Shown here one piece after another: positions 1 through 6,428 of a stretch of DNA of 7,766 nt. The notes beneath the pieces were generated by a model. The model ran no database searches. It was not told the origin of the DNA and saw nothing but the letters and a program-made list of their open reading frames with translations. Each line of letters opens with the position of its first letter. The first letter of the stretch is position 1. Location: the NCBI GenBank assembly GCA_903881535.1, contig CAIRTT010000502.1, positions 1 to 7,766 on the forward strand. Direction: 5' to 3'. The DNA comes from an uncultured Armatimonadota bacterium (GTDB lineage: Bacteria > Armatimonadota > Armatimonadia > Armatimonadales > Armatimonadaceae). The position numbers and the translations under genes are program-made.

Positions 1-1923
1 GGCAACATCTGGGTCAACCCGGGTGAAATCGCAAACGATGGCATCGACAACGATGGCAATGGCTACATCGATGATGTCAGCGGCTGGGACTTTACAGGTA
101 CGGGTCTGGGAACAAAGTTTGTCAATGGGGATAACAACCCACAGGATGGTGATGGGCACGGAACGCACGTCGCGGGCACGATTGCCGGCAAGGGCAATAA
201 TGGTGTTGGAGTAGCGGGCGTTGTTTGGGGCGCAAAGATTGTCCCGTTGAAGTTTTTGGATGACACCGGAAGCGGTTCTACGGCAAATGCCATTTTGGCA
301 GTCGACTATTGTCGTTTAAATGGCATCAAGCTGTCTAATAACTCCTGGGGCGGCGGCGGGTCATCCGCAGCGCTTCGCACGGCCATCTTGAATGCAGGAG
401 CTGCCGATCACCTCTTTGTTGCAGCCGCAGGCAATAGTACATTGAACATCGATGGCCTCCTCAAAAGCTATCCGGCATCCTACAATCTAGCAAACCAGAT
501 TAACGTTGCAGCGACGACATCCACGGGCACATTGGCTTCCTTCTCCAACTATGGCCAGACGAGCGTTCATGTTGGCGCTCCTGGAAATGCGATTGTCAGC
601 ACCTACTCCACAACGGTGGCCGGTTCGACTGGGTATGCATCGCTGAGTGGAACATCGATGGCAGCTCCCCACGTAACCGGCGTCGCTGCGCTGCTCCGTG
701 GCCGGATGCCGGGCTGGACGGTTGCCCAGGTCAAGGCTGCCATCCTAAATACAGTCAAGCCTCTGGCAAGTCTCAGTGGCAAGACCGTTACAGGTGGCAC
801 GGTCAGTGCTTATAAAGCATTATTGAGCACCGTTGTCGAGTTGGTTCCACCGGTTGCCACAGCATTCCGGTCCATTCCAGCTGATGCACTTGGATGGAAC
901 AATGCAGCAGTAACCCTGACGATCACTGCGACGGATGAAGTTGGTGGAAGCGGAGTTCGCGATATCCGCTACACCGTCGGCGCAGCCACAACGACGGTCA
1001 CAGGAGCGACCGCAACTGTTTCCTACACAACAGATGGCATCCGAACGGTAAGTTATTTGGCTACAGATAACTCTGGAAATGCGAGTGCCGCACAGTCAGA
1101 AACCATTAAGATTGACCGCACGCTTCCTGTGACTCGCGCTACAGTCAGTGCGGACAGCACGTTGATTACGCTGTCTGTGAGCGAGACGGGATCTGGCGTT
1201 GCTGCAACCTATTACACCGTGGATGGCGGTGCTCAGGAGACATACAACGGCGGTATCACCCTGGATGGGGGCACGCACACAATCACCTACTGGAGCGTGG
1301 ATGTTGCTGGAAATACGGAAGTCGCTAAGTCGATATCGGTTCCAGCCGGTGTTCTGACTGCAGTTTCGGTGAATCCAACAGCTGTCAATGGTGGCACAAA
1401 CGCAACCGGAACCGTTACGCTTGGATCGCCGGCTCCGACTGGTGGAATCGTGGTGTCATTGGGAAGCGACAGTGTCGACGCAAAGGTACCTGCAACGGTA
1501 ACTGTTGCCGCTGGTGCATCGACGGCGACGTTTACGGTCACGACAGCTGCAGTCAACGCTGCGACATCGGCAACAATTACAGCGACAGCTGGAATCGTAA
1601 CCAAGACGGCAACATTGACTATCAACACCGCGCCAGTTACGTTTAGTGCACTGAGCTTGAATCCAACATCCGTGCGTGGTGGAGTCAGCTCTACGGGTAG
1701 CGTAACGCTTAGCCATGCGGCTGCAACCGCAACAACGGTTACGCTTCGTTCCAGCAATGCCACACGCGCCAGTGTTCAAGCATCGGTGACGATCCCAGCA
1801 GGGGCTACATCGGCGACGTTTACGATCACAACGACGACGACAAACCAGACCCGCACCGCGACGATCACTGCGGTCGGGCTTGGAACGACGCGAACCGCCG
1901 TACTGACGATGACACGCTTGTAG
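1..1923 (+). CDS. Secreted subtilisin-like serine protease (peptidase S8) with C-terminal Ig-like modules, 5' partial
   Basis: The frame is open from base 1 to a TAG at 1921-1923, giving 640 visible residues with the start off the left edge. An internal TTG at 247 is not the start, because clear protease sequence precedes it. Catalytic His is in DGHGTHVAGT (His53 of the visible part), the oxyanion Asn in AAAGNS (about 145) and the nucleophile in SGTSMAAPH (Ser219). The Asp motif and any signal peptide must lie upstream. An acidic loop, DNDGNGYIDD (16-25), resembles a calcium-binding loop. The catalytic domain ends near residue 277. Four beta-rich modules follow: two of the 'TATDxxGSGV..Y' type, OmpL47/Ig-like (about 282-374 and 376-448), and two Thr/Ala-rich Ig-like repeats opening with SVNPTAVNGG and SLNPTSVRGG (about 450-544 and 546-640). 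The protein stops at the end of the last module, with no visible LPXTG, PEP-CTERM or membrane anchor. The likely role is extracellular protein degradation; the substrate is unknown. The family call is firm, the module names less so. Confidence 0.95.
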   Translation, partial: GNIWVNPGEIANDGIDNDGNGYIDDVSGWDFTGTGLGTKFVNGDNNPQDGDGHGTHVAGTIAGKGNNGVGVAGVVWGAKIVPLKFLDDTGSGSTANAILAVDYCRLNGIKLSNNSWGGGGSSAALRTAILNAGAADHLFVAAAGNSTLNIDGLLKSYPASYNLANQINVAATTSTGTLASFSNYGQTSVHVGAPGNAIVSTYSTTVAGSTGYASLSGTSMAAPHVTGVAALLRGRMPGWTVAQVKAAILNTVKPLASLSGKTVTGGTVSAYKALLSTVVELVPPVATAFRSIPADALGWNNAAVTLTITATDEVGGSGVRDIRYTVGAATTTVTGATATVSYTTDGIRTVSYLATDNSGNASAAQSETIKIDRTLPVTRATVSADSTLITLSVSETGSGVAATYYTVDGGAQETYNGGITLDGGTHTITYWSVDVAGNTEVAKSISVPAGVLTAVSVNPTAVNGGTNATGTVTLGSPAPTGGIVVSLGSDSVDAKVPATVTVAAGASTATFTVTTAAVNAATSATITATAGIVTKTATLTINTAPVTFSALSLNPTSVRGGVSSTGSVTLSHAAATATTVTLRSSNATRASVQASVTIPAGATSATFTITTTTTNQTRTATITAVGLGTTRTAVLTMTRL

Positions 1924-1943
1924 TCAAATTTGGTTTTTGAGCT

Positions 1944-1971
1944 GCTCCCCAGTTTCTGGGGGGCTTTTTTT
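1944..1971 (+). terminator. Rho-independent terminator of the subtilase gene (copy 1)
   Basis: A 9-bp stem, GCTCCCCAG / CTGGGGGGC (one G-T wobble), closes a TTT loop at 1944-1964. Seven T's follow directly. It sits 20 bases after the TAG stop of the protease gene. Confidence 0.9.
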
Positions 1972-1997
1972 GTTTTCTTTTTGAATGAGCAGGATGC

Positions 1998-2072
1998 ACG
2001 CGCACCGCGACAATCACGGCAACGGGACTGGGAACGACACGCTCCGCCGTACTGACCATGACACGCTTGTAG
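1998..2072 (+). pseudogene. Remnant of the 3' end of a subtilase paralogue (24 codons plus TAG)
   Basis: Read in the frame that ends at TAG 2070-2072, this stretch encodes a 24-residue tail matching the end of the upstream protease: TRTATITA, one Val-to-Thr change, GLGTTR, one Thr-to-Ser change, then AVLTMTRL. Nine further codons differ only synonymously. Nothing upstream in this frame is protease-like: unit 1's terminator and tail come first, and there is no start codon or ribosome-binding site. It is therefore not expressed as a gene. The third-position bias of the changes indicates that it diverged while still part of a functional coding sequence. I infer it is what remains of a second, deleted or displaced, paralogous gene. 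Confidence 0.75.
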
Positions 2073-2092
2073 TGAAGATTGGTTTTTGAGCT

Positions 2093-2120
2093 GCTCCCCA
2101 GTTTCTGGGGGGCTTTTTTT
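2093..2120 (+). terminator. Rho-independent terminator, duplicated copy 2
   Basis: The hairpin (2093-2113) and seven-T tract (2114-2120) are identical base for base to the terminator at 1944-1971. It follows the duplicated TAG by 20 bases. In its present position it is a second terminator in series behind the protease gene. Confidence 0.88.
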
Positions 2121-2201
2121 GTGTGTTGTTTTTGAATGAGCGGGATGTTTCACAGTGTCTGATCGGCATCATCATTTTTGACGGATGACCTTTTGGCATC
2201 T
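2121..2201. other. Short spacer between converging terminators, no gene seen
   Basis: This spacer finishes the 339-base gene-free stretch 1924-2262, the rest of which is the duplicated tail and three terminators. The first 27 bases belong to repeat unit 2. The remaining bases show no convincing reading frame, promoter or repeat. Confidence 0.6.
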
Positions 2202-2236
2202 AAAAAACAAAAAGCCCCCCGGTTTCCCGGAGGGCT
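2202..2236 (-). terminator. Rho-independent terminator of the minus-strand operon
   Basis: Read on the minus strand, a 10-bp stem AGCCCTCCGG / CCGGGGGGCT (one wobble pair) closes a GAAA loop at 2236-2213. A T-rich run, TTTTTGTTTTTTA, follows. It begins 26 bases after the TAG stop of the DUF1552 gene, and faces the terminators of the subtilase gene across a convergent junction. Confidence 0.9.
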
Positions 2237-2262
2237 CACTTATAACCGACATCCGCAATGAA

Positions 2263-3582
2263 CTACGCCAGCTCAAGCCCCCGGAACGTGCCTGTGCTCG
2301 TTGCAAACTTGTCGGACTCAATTCCCATCCGCTGCAGGACATTGACGAACAGGTTTGGTAGCGGATAGTTGCGCTCACGGTCAAAGACCATGTGTTGACC
2401 ATGTTTGAAGCCGCCACCTGCAAAGATGACCGGAAGGTTGGTGGTGACGTGGGTGTTCGCATTTCCCATATTGCTTCCGTAGAGCACCATCGTGTGGTCA
2501 AGCAACGTCCCGCTGTCTTCTTTACGTCCTTTGAGGTCAGCGATCAGATTGCCCAAAAGCTTCATGTGCTCACGATCAATCCGCTCAAGATCACCCATCT
2601 TCTCTTTGTTACGCCCATGGTGCGAAAGATTATGGTAACCATCCGAGACAGCATGACCAGCGACCTGAATCGCAGGTGAGTTAACGCTGTCGAGCATCAA
2701 GGTGATATTCCGGGTGGAGTCCGTCTCAAATGCCATCCGGGCCATGTCGTACATCAGACGAACCTTATCCATGTACTCCTTAGGATCCTTTGGATCAAGC
2801 GGCATTTTGTCTTTCGCAACAGGACGCGGCTTGTTTTCCCAAGCCGCACTCTGCAGCATCCGCTTTTCAAGATCCCGCACACCGGTTAGGTATTGGTCGA
2901 GGCGCTCACGGTCACGCGTTCCAACCTCGCGCTGAAGACGCTTGGTTTCAACGGCGACGGTGTCCATGATGCTCTGTCCGAGGGCCAAACGCCGCGCCTG
3001 CTCCTTACGTTCTTCAGGTGAGCCACCCAGGAACAGCTTTTGGAAAACAACACTTGGAAGCACATCGCAGGGAATCATCACCCCACCCGCCGTCCACGAA
3101 AGGCTAGTCGAGCCACGCGAGACATTCACGCCAAGCGTCAGGCTTGGGAAGCGTGTCTGATGCCCGATGCGCTCCGCCATGTACTGATCCAGCGAAATCG
3201 TATTGCGGAAGCCACCGCTACTTGGGTGCGGCGCTGCCGTCAAAAAGCAGATGTCCGCCGGGTGGCCCGCATCGACATCCGGGTGCCAAACGCCATTCAT
3301 CACCGAAAAATCATCCCGCACATGCGCCATGTGCTCGAGGTACGGAGAGAGCTTGTAGCCCCGTCCCGTGGATGCAGCATCTGGGAAGAAATACTCAGGC
3401 AGTAAGCCGAGGTTGTTACAGATGCCGATGAAGCGCTTTGGAGGGTTCTTCTCCGCCGACTTATCGAAGGCGATTGCCGGGCTCATCGCATCCAGCAAAG
3501 GAAGCCCCAAAAGAACTCCAGCACCTTGCAGCAATGTCTTCCTTGACATCGCGCGGTTTGTAATAATATTGACTGTTTTCAT
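2263..3582 (-). CDS. DUF1552 (HXXSHH-motif) family protein, probably exported by the Tat pathway
   Basis: The 439-residue protein is near the usual family length. The signature HxxSHH appears as HNLSHH (His317-His322). Family-like stretches include HPADICFLTAAPHPS (about 107), FPSLTLG (145-151), LYGSNMGNANTH with NLPVIFAGGG (367-391), and a C-terminus of the N-x-F-x-N-V-L-Q-x-M-G type. The leader has SRKTLLQ (13-19), then a hydrophobic stretch and a plausible AIA cleavage site near residue 38. It resembles a Tat signal but with Arg-Lys in place of Arg-Arg. The start at 3582 keeps residues before this motif and has a weak GAAAG upstream; Met12 (3549) is the alternative start and lacks a ribosome-binding site. 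It lies 106 bases after the DUF1592 gene and is the last gene of the operon. The family has no established biochemical function. The His-rich motif and GxxMG..xxH layout suggest metal binding of an alkaline-phosphatase-like kind, which is inference. Confidence 0.93.
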   Translation of the reverse strand: MKTVNIITNRAMSRKTLLQGAGVLLGLPLLDAMSPAIAFDKSAEKNPPKRFIGICNNLGLLPEYFFPDAASTGRGYKLSPYLEHMAHVRDDFSVMNGVWHPDVDAGHPADICFLTAAPHPSSGGFRNTISLDQYMAERIGHQTRFPSLTLGVNVSRGSTSLSWTAGGVMIPCDVLPSVVFQKLFLGGSPEERKEQARRLALGQSIMDTVAVETKRLQREVGTRDRERLDQYLTGVRDLEKRMLQSAAWENKPRPVAKDKMPLDPKDPKEYMDKVRLMYDMARMAFETDSTRNITLMLDSVNSPAIQVAGHAVSDGYHNLSHHGRNKEKMGDLERIDREHMKLLGNLIADLKGRKEDSGTLLDHTMVLYGSNMGNANTHVTTNLPVIFAGGGFKHGQHMVFDRERNYPLPNLFVNVLQRMGIESDKFATSTGTFRGLELA

Positions 3583-3621
3583 AGACGTTCACAACTTTCA
3601 TCGGAACCAACGAAACACTTC

Positions 3622-3634
3622 GGGCAGCTTGCCC
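3622..3634. repeat. Small intergenic hairpin between DUF1592 and DUF1552 genes
   Basis: GGGCA-GCT-TGCCC is a perfect 5-bp inverted repeat with a 3-base loop. It is 40 bases upstream of the DUF1552 start in the direction of transcription. There is no T tract, so it is not a terminator. It could be a small mRNA structure or chance. Confidence 0.4.
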
Positions 3635-3642
3635 ACCAGATA

Positions 3643-3681
3643 ACGGTTGCCACTTGCCGCACCCACTTAGGAGACAACCGT
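3643..3681. repeat. Intergenic inverted repeat ACGGTTG ... CAACCGT
   Basis: Two perfect 7-base arms (3643-3649 and 3675-3681) flank a 25-base spacer immediately downstream of the DUF1592 stop codon. With the small hairpin at 3622-3634 it fills most of the 106-base gap. It may be an mRNA processing or stabilising structure that tunes DUF1552 expression, or a protein-binding site. I see no direct functional evidence for either. Confidence 0.4.
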
Positions 3682-3688
3682 GCAGATA

Positions 3689-6301
3689 CTACTTATTTCG
3701 GAATAATCGACTTTGAATCAGACCGTAGATGAGCGATTTTACTCCATAATTCGTTGCTTTTGCCCGGTCAAGAATTGACTCGACTTCATCACGGTCGCCG
3801 AAGCGTACTGGCGCTCCCGTCGCGAACACCACCAGCTGATTCACCAAGTTTCGCGCGAGCTGACGGTCATTGGTTGCAAGCCGCGCCTTCAATTCTCGGA
3901 TATCGGCGAATTTACGTCCATCCAACAACACACCACTCGGATCGATTTTCATCCCGGCATGGAATGAAAATGGCTGGCCATTTGGGCCATACCCCTTCAG
4001 CGGCGTCCCGGGACCGAGCGCCCGGTAGTTCTCACGAAGGCCTCCAAAGACATCAAAGGCTTCGAGGGCAAACCCAGGGGGATCAATCTTGACGTGACAG
4101 TCACGGCAGGCGGGCTCCGATGTATGTTTTGCCAGCTGTTGCCGAATCGTAGTCGCTCCGCGGATATCGGGCTCTACTGCCGGGACAGCCTTAGGAGGCG
4201 GCGGTACGGGGAGGCCCATAATCCGCTCGGTCACCCACGCCCCGCGTACAATCGGAGATGTCGTCGTACCGTTAGCCGTCACCTTGAGCACACCCGCCAT
4301 CGTCAAAAAGCCACCACGCATAGAATCCTTTGGAAGCTGCACTCGGCGGAATGCGGCACCGTGGACATCCGGGATGCCATACAACGTCGCCAGCCGCCCG
4401 TTGATATGCACATAGTCAGCCTGAACCAGCTCACGGGCTGGCCGGTTTCGCGTGATCATGTCTGAAAAACAAATGCGGGCTTCATCCACGGCCGACTCAA
4501 CAAGGAGGTCATCCAGGTAGTAGTCGACATACAAGATTTCATCCGGCGAGACGATTCCAGCCTTTCGGAGATCCAGCCAGTAATCGAGGAAAGCATCCAC
4601 AAACTGCTTGGACTTCGGATCAGATAAGAGCCGATCTGCCTCGTTTGCTAGTACGCCCGACTTGGAAATGGTCTTATTGACGGCAAGCTTGCGAAGACTT
4701 GCATCCGGTTCGCTGTTCCACAGGAAATAGGAAAGTCTGTTTGCCAGTGCCGGTGCATCCAGTGCGCCAGGCTTCTCCTCAAGCGTCACAAATGCAGGAG
4801 CGCAAAGCACTGCCGAATAGGCCGTGAGCTGTGCATCGGTGAATGTGAGACCAGCTTCCATCGACTTTGCCGCAAGGCGGACATACGGCTCGATGTCGGT
4901 ATCGGTGACCGGACGGCGCCAAGCGCGCTTCATGAACTGACGAAGCAAATGACGACTATCCTGCGTCGCATCAAATGGAGTTGCTTCGACAGCACCTTTT
5001 CCGACATTTTTGAGTGGCAATGCGCCGAACAACAGCTGATGACCCGGCGTCGGGAAGGTCTCGACGATTGGCCCTTCCACTTCCATCCAGCGAAATGCCA
5101 CTGCCGGCTGGCCATCCTGGGTTGCATGCGGGTTACGCCAAGGATAGGGCGGCCGAGAGCGGAAGAAGCGCGCAGGGTCAGGGCGTATCGACTCACCTTT
5201 TCGCAGCCAAACGGTCATCTCGTGCGGTGTGTTATCCTTCGCACTTTTTTCCGGTACGAGATCGAACGTATCGATTCTGCGCAGCTGGCGTGGATACGCC
5301 TCCGCATAGACGGTGATTGGCTCAACGGTTCGGCCAAGCTCTGCCTTGTCACGATGCGGGCGCCACCACCATTTTTCACTCTCAGGAGTCGTCCAGAACG
5401 AGTAGCCACTGATTTTGATTTTGTACTTGCCGGCCTGAGGAGCACTAAATTGATCGAAGCGCGGCTCAATCGGTTCATAAGCGCCGCAGACGTACCCGAT
5501 AGCTTCTTCCTCACGACGGGCTGGGTCCTTGTCCCCAACCGTCATCGGGGCCTTGCCCTCCTGCGCCGCGCGGTCGGGCGTGTTTCCCAGCATCGGCCAT
5601 GTAGCGCGCTCAAAGGCGCCATTGAACTGTCCAATATCAGCTGGACCTGTAAAAGAGCCTTGTTGACGTGCGTAGTATTTGCGCTTGATGACCTTTGGGG
5701 CTTCTGCGCGCGGGACCATGGTCTCACGAAGCGCATACTCTGCCGCCACAAGGTAGCGGGACATTTGCACGTGGGAGACATCGAGAGCCTCACCGACTTT
5801 ATTGGAGCGGTTTCGGATGCCATCCTCGGGGAGCATTTCCTTGATTTGCAGCCACGGTGCTCCAAGGATGTCCCGGACGGTGTTCTCGTATTCCTCACGG
5901 TTCATCCGGCGCCACGTGGAGCGTCCCTGCGTCCGCGTTCGGATGTCATCGTAGGCGGTCAGCGATGCTGCAATTCCGGCGACAAGCTTTGCCCGTTGGT
6001 CAGGAGAAACTTTCAGCGTGCCTTTGGGTGGCATTTCGCCATTTCGTGTCCGGTCATGGATGCGGACCCAGGTGGCGTAGTTATCTGGGTTTTTGAAGTC
6101 GTGCTTCAGGGATGTGAGATCAAGCCCACCCTTTGGGTCGGATGCATTGTGACAGGGGACACAGCTCGCCTTAAGGAGCGGTGCGGCGGCGATTGGCTTT
6201 GTGGCTACCGCAGCGCGCCGCGGCGCCGGGGGGGCAGCACTCATCGCCGCCCAACCAATCGGCAGTGTCCCAACAAGTAAAACCACAAGCTTTGACTTCA
6301 T
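3689..6301 (-). CDS. Exported cytochrome c-like DUF1587/DUF1595/DUF1592/DUF1588/DUF1585 multidomain protein
   Basis: The 870-residue protein begins with a signal peptide (Met-Lys-Ser-Lys, then a hydrophobic run to about residue 22). A planctomycete-type cytochrome c segment has haem motif CVPCH (47-51) and a possible distal Met in GEMPPKG (Met90). DUF1587 is recognised by RRMNREEYENTVRDILG (about 131-147). A beta-rich, Trp-rich region (about 270-410, with APQAGKYKIKISGYSFW) resembles the carbohydrate-binding-like sandwich usual in this family. DUF1595 follows (about 446-507, FMKRAWRRPVTD), then DUF1592 (about 515-640, ANRLSYFLWNSEPDASL), then DUF1588 (about 660-760, RGGFLTMAGVLKVTANG, containing a second motif CRDCH at 732-736), then DUF1585 (about 800-870, to SRLFRNK). 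The start is supported by AGGAG 9 bases upstream. A role in extracytoplasmic redox chemistry or polymer breakdown is often proposed from domain content; no function is established. It sits directly upstream of its usual partner, the DUF1552 gene. Confidence 0.95.
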   Translation of the reverse strand: MKSKLVVLLVGTLPIGWAAMSAAPPAPRRAAVATKPIAAAPLLKASCVPCHNASDPKGGLDLTSLKHDFKNPDNYATWVRIHDRTRNGEMPPKGTLKVSPDQRAKLVAGIAASLTAYDDIRTRTQGRSTWRRMNREEYENTVRDILGAPWLQIKEMLPEDGIRNRSNKVGEALDVSHVQMSRYLVAAEYALRETMVPRAEAPKVIKRKYYARQQGSFTGPADIGQFNGAFERATWPMLGNTPDRAAQEGKAPMTVGDKDPARREEEAIGYVCGAYEPIEPRFDQFSAPQAGKYKIKISGYSFWTTPESEKWWWRPHRDKAELGRTVEPITVYAEAYPRQLRRIDTFDLVPEKSAKDNTPHEMTVWLRKGESIRPDPARFFRSRPPYPWRNPHATQDGQPAVAFRWMEVEGPIVETFPTPGHQLLFGALPLKNVGKGAVEATPFDATQDSRHLLRQFMKRAWRRPVTDTDIEPYVRLAAKSMEAGLTFTDAQLTAYSAVLCAPAFVTLEEKPGALDAPALANRLSYFLWNSEPDASLRKLAVNKTISKSGVLANEADRLLSDPKSKQFVDAFLDYWLDLRKAGIVSPDEILYVDYYLDDLLVESAVDEARICFSDMITRNRPARELVQADYVHINGRLATLYGIPDVHGAAFRRVQLPKDSMRGGFLTMAGVLKVTANGTTTSPIVRGAWVTERIMGLPVPPPPKAVPAVEPDIRGATTIRQQLAKHTSEPACRDCHVKIDPPGFALEAFDVFGGLRENYRALGPGTPLKGYGPNGQPFSFHAGMKIDPSGVLLDGRKFADIRELKARLATNDRQLARNLVNQLVVFATGAPVRFGDRDEVESILDRAKATNYGVKSLIYGLIQSRLFRNK

Positions 6302-6428
6302 CGTGCAATGCTCCTGTCAAACTGCATATACCAGAATCCAGCAGGCTGTGTTGCCTGAAACCAAGCAGATGTGCATCCTGCTACAAAAAATTACCGAATA
6401 TCAGCCATCTCCAACGGATGCAGCCCAA
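6302..6428 (-). other. Intergenic region between ceramidase-like and DUF1592 genes
   Basis: These 127 bases separate two genes of the same strand. Apart from the AGGAG site I see no stem with a T tract, so read-through from the ceramidase gene is plausible. A short CAGGC-TGTGTT-GCCTG hairpin lies at about 6342-6357. The hexamer TATATG near 6325 could be a -10 element, but no good -35 accompanies it, so an internal promoter is not supported. Confidence 0.4.
6311..6315 (-). promoter_or_regulatory. Shine-Dalgarno site for the DUF1592 gene
   Basis: Minus-strand AGGAG lies 9 bases before the ATG at 6301. It is the strongest ribosome-binding site in the operon and fixes the start of the DUF1592 protein. 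Confidence 0.8.

Larger units (their letters stand above)
1849..2147 (+). repeat. Near-tandem direct duplication of the subtilase 3' end plus terminator (two units of about 150 bp)
   Basis: Unit 1 covers 1849-1996 and unit 2 covers 1998-2147, separated by one base. The offset is 149 bases through the coding part and terminator, rising to 151 after a 2-base indel in the T/G-rich tract downstream of the hairpin. The first 75 bases (24 codons plus stop) differ at 13 positions. The 44 bases at 1930-1973 and 2079-2122, which include the terminator, are identical. Both units close with a TTGAATGAGC-[A/G]GGATG tail. Similarity stops abruptly on either side. Confidence 0.92.

Noticed and set aside
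16..75. Dockerin or thrombospondin type-3 domain in the subtilase
   Set aside because: Only one DxDxNGxxDD-like loop is present, and it sits before the catalytic His motif, where many S8 proteases carry such an acidic loop. It is not a separate domain.
1287..1763. 158-codon minus-strand open frame rich in Val/Ala/Thr
   Set aside because: It is antisense to the Thr/Ala-rich Ig-like modules. ACN and GCN codons read backwards give NGT and NGC, which rarely make stops, so the open frame is a composition effect.
1849..2147. Possible CRISPR array or MITE
   Set aside because: There are only two units of about 150 bp, with no regular spacers, no terminal inverted repeats and no target-site duplication. 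The content is a gene tail plus terminator.
1776..2199. Several minus-strand frames with repeated KKKPPRNWGAAQKP-like peptides
   Set aside because: The peptide repeats are simply the duplicated terminator read on the other strand. They are not a repeat protein.
4949..6280. 443-codon plus-strand open frame
   Set aside because: It lies wholly antisense to the DUF1592 gene, whose domains are clear. Its translation is Arg/Cys/His-rich with no recognisable domain, as expected of a shadow frame.
6302..6428. Internal promoter for the DUF1592 gene
   Set aside because: A TATATG hexamer is present, but no -35 element lies at suitable spacing, so it cannot be supported from sequence alone.
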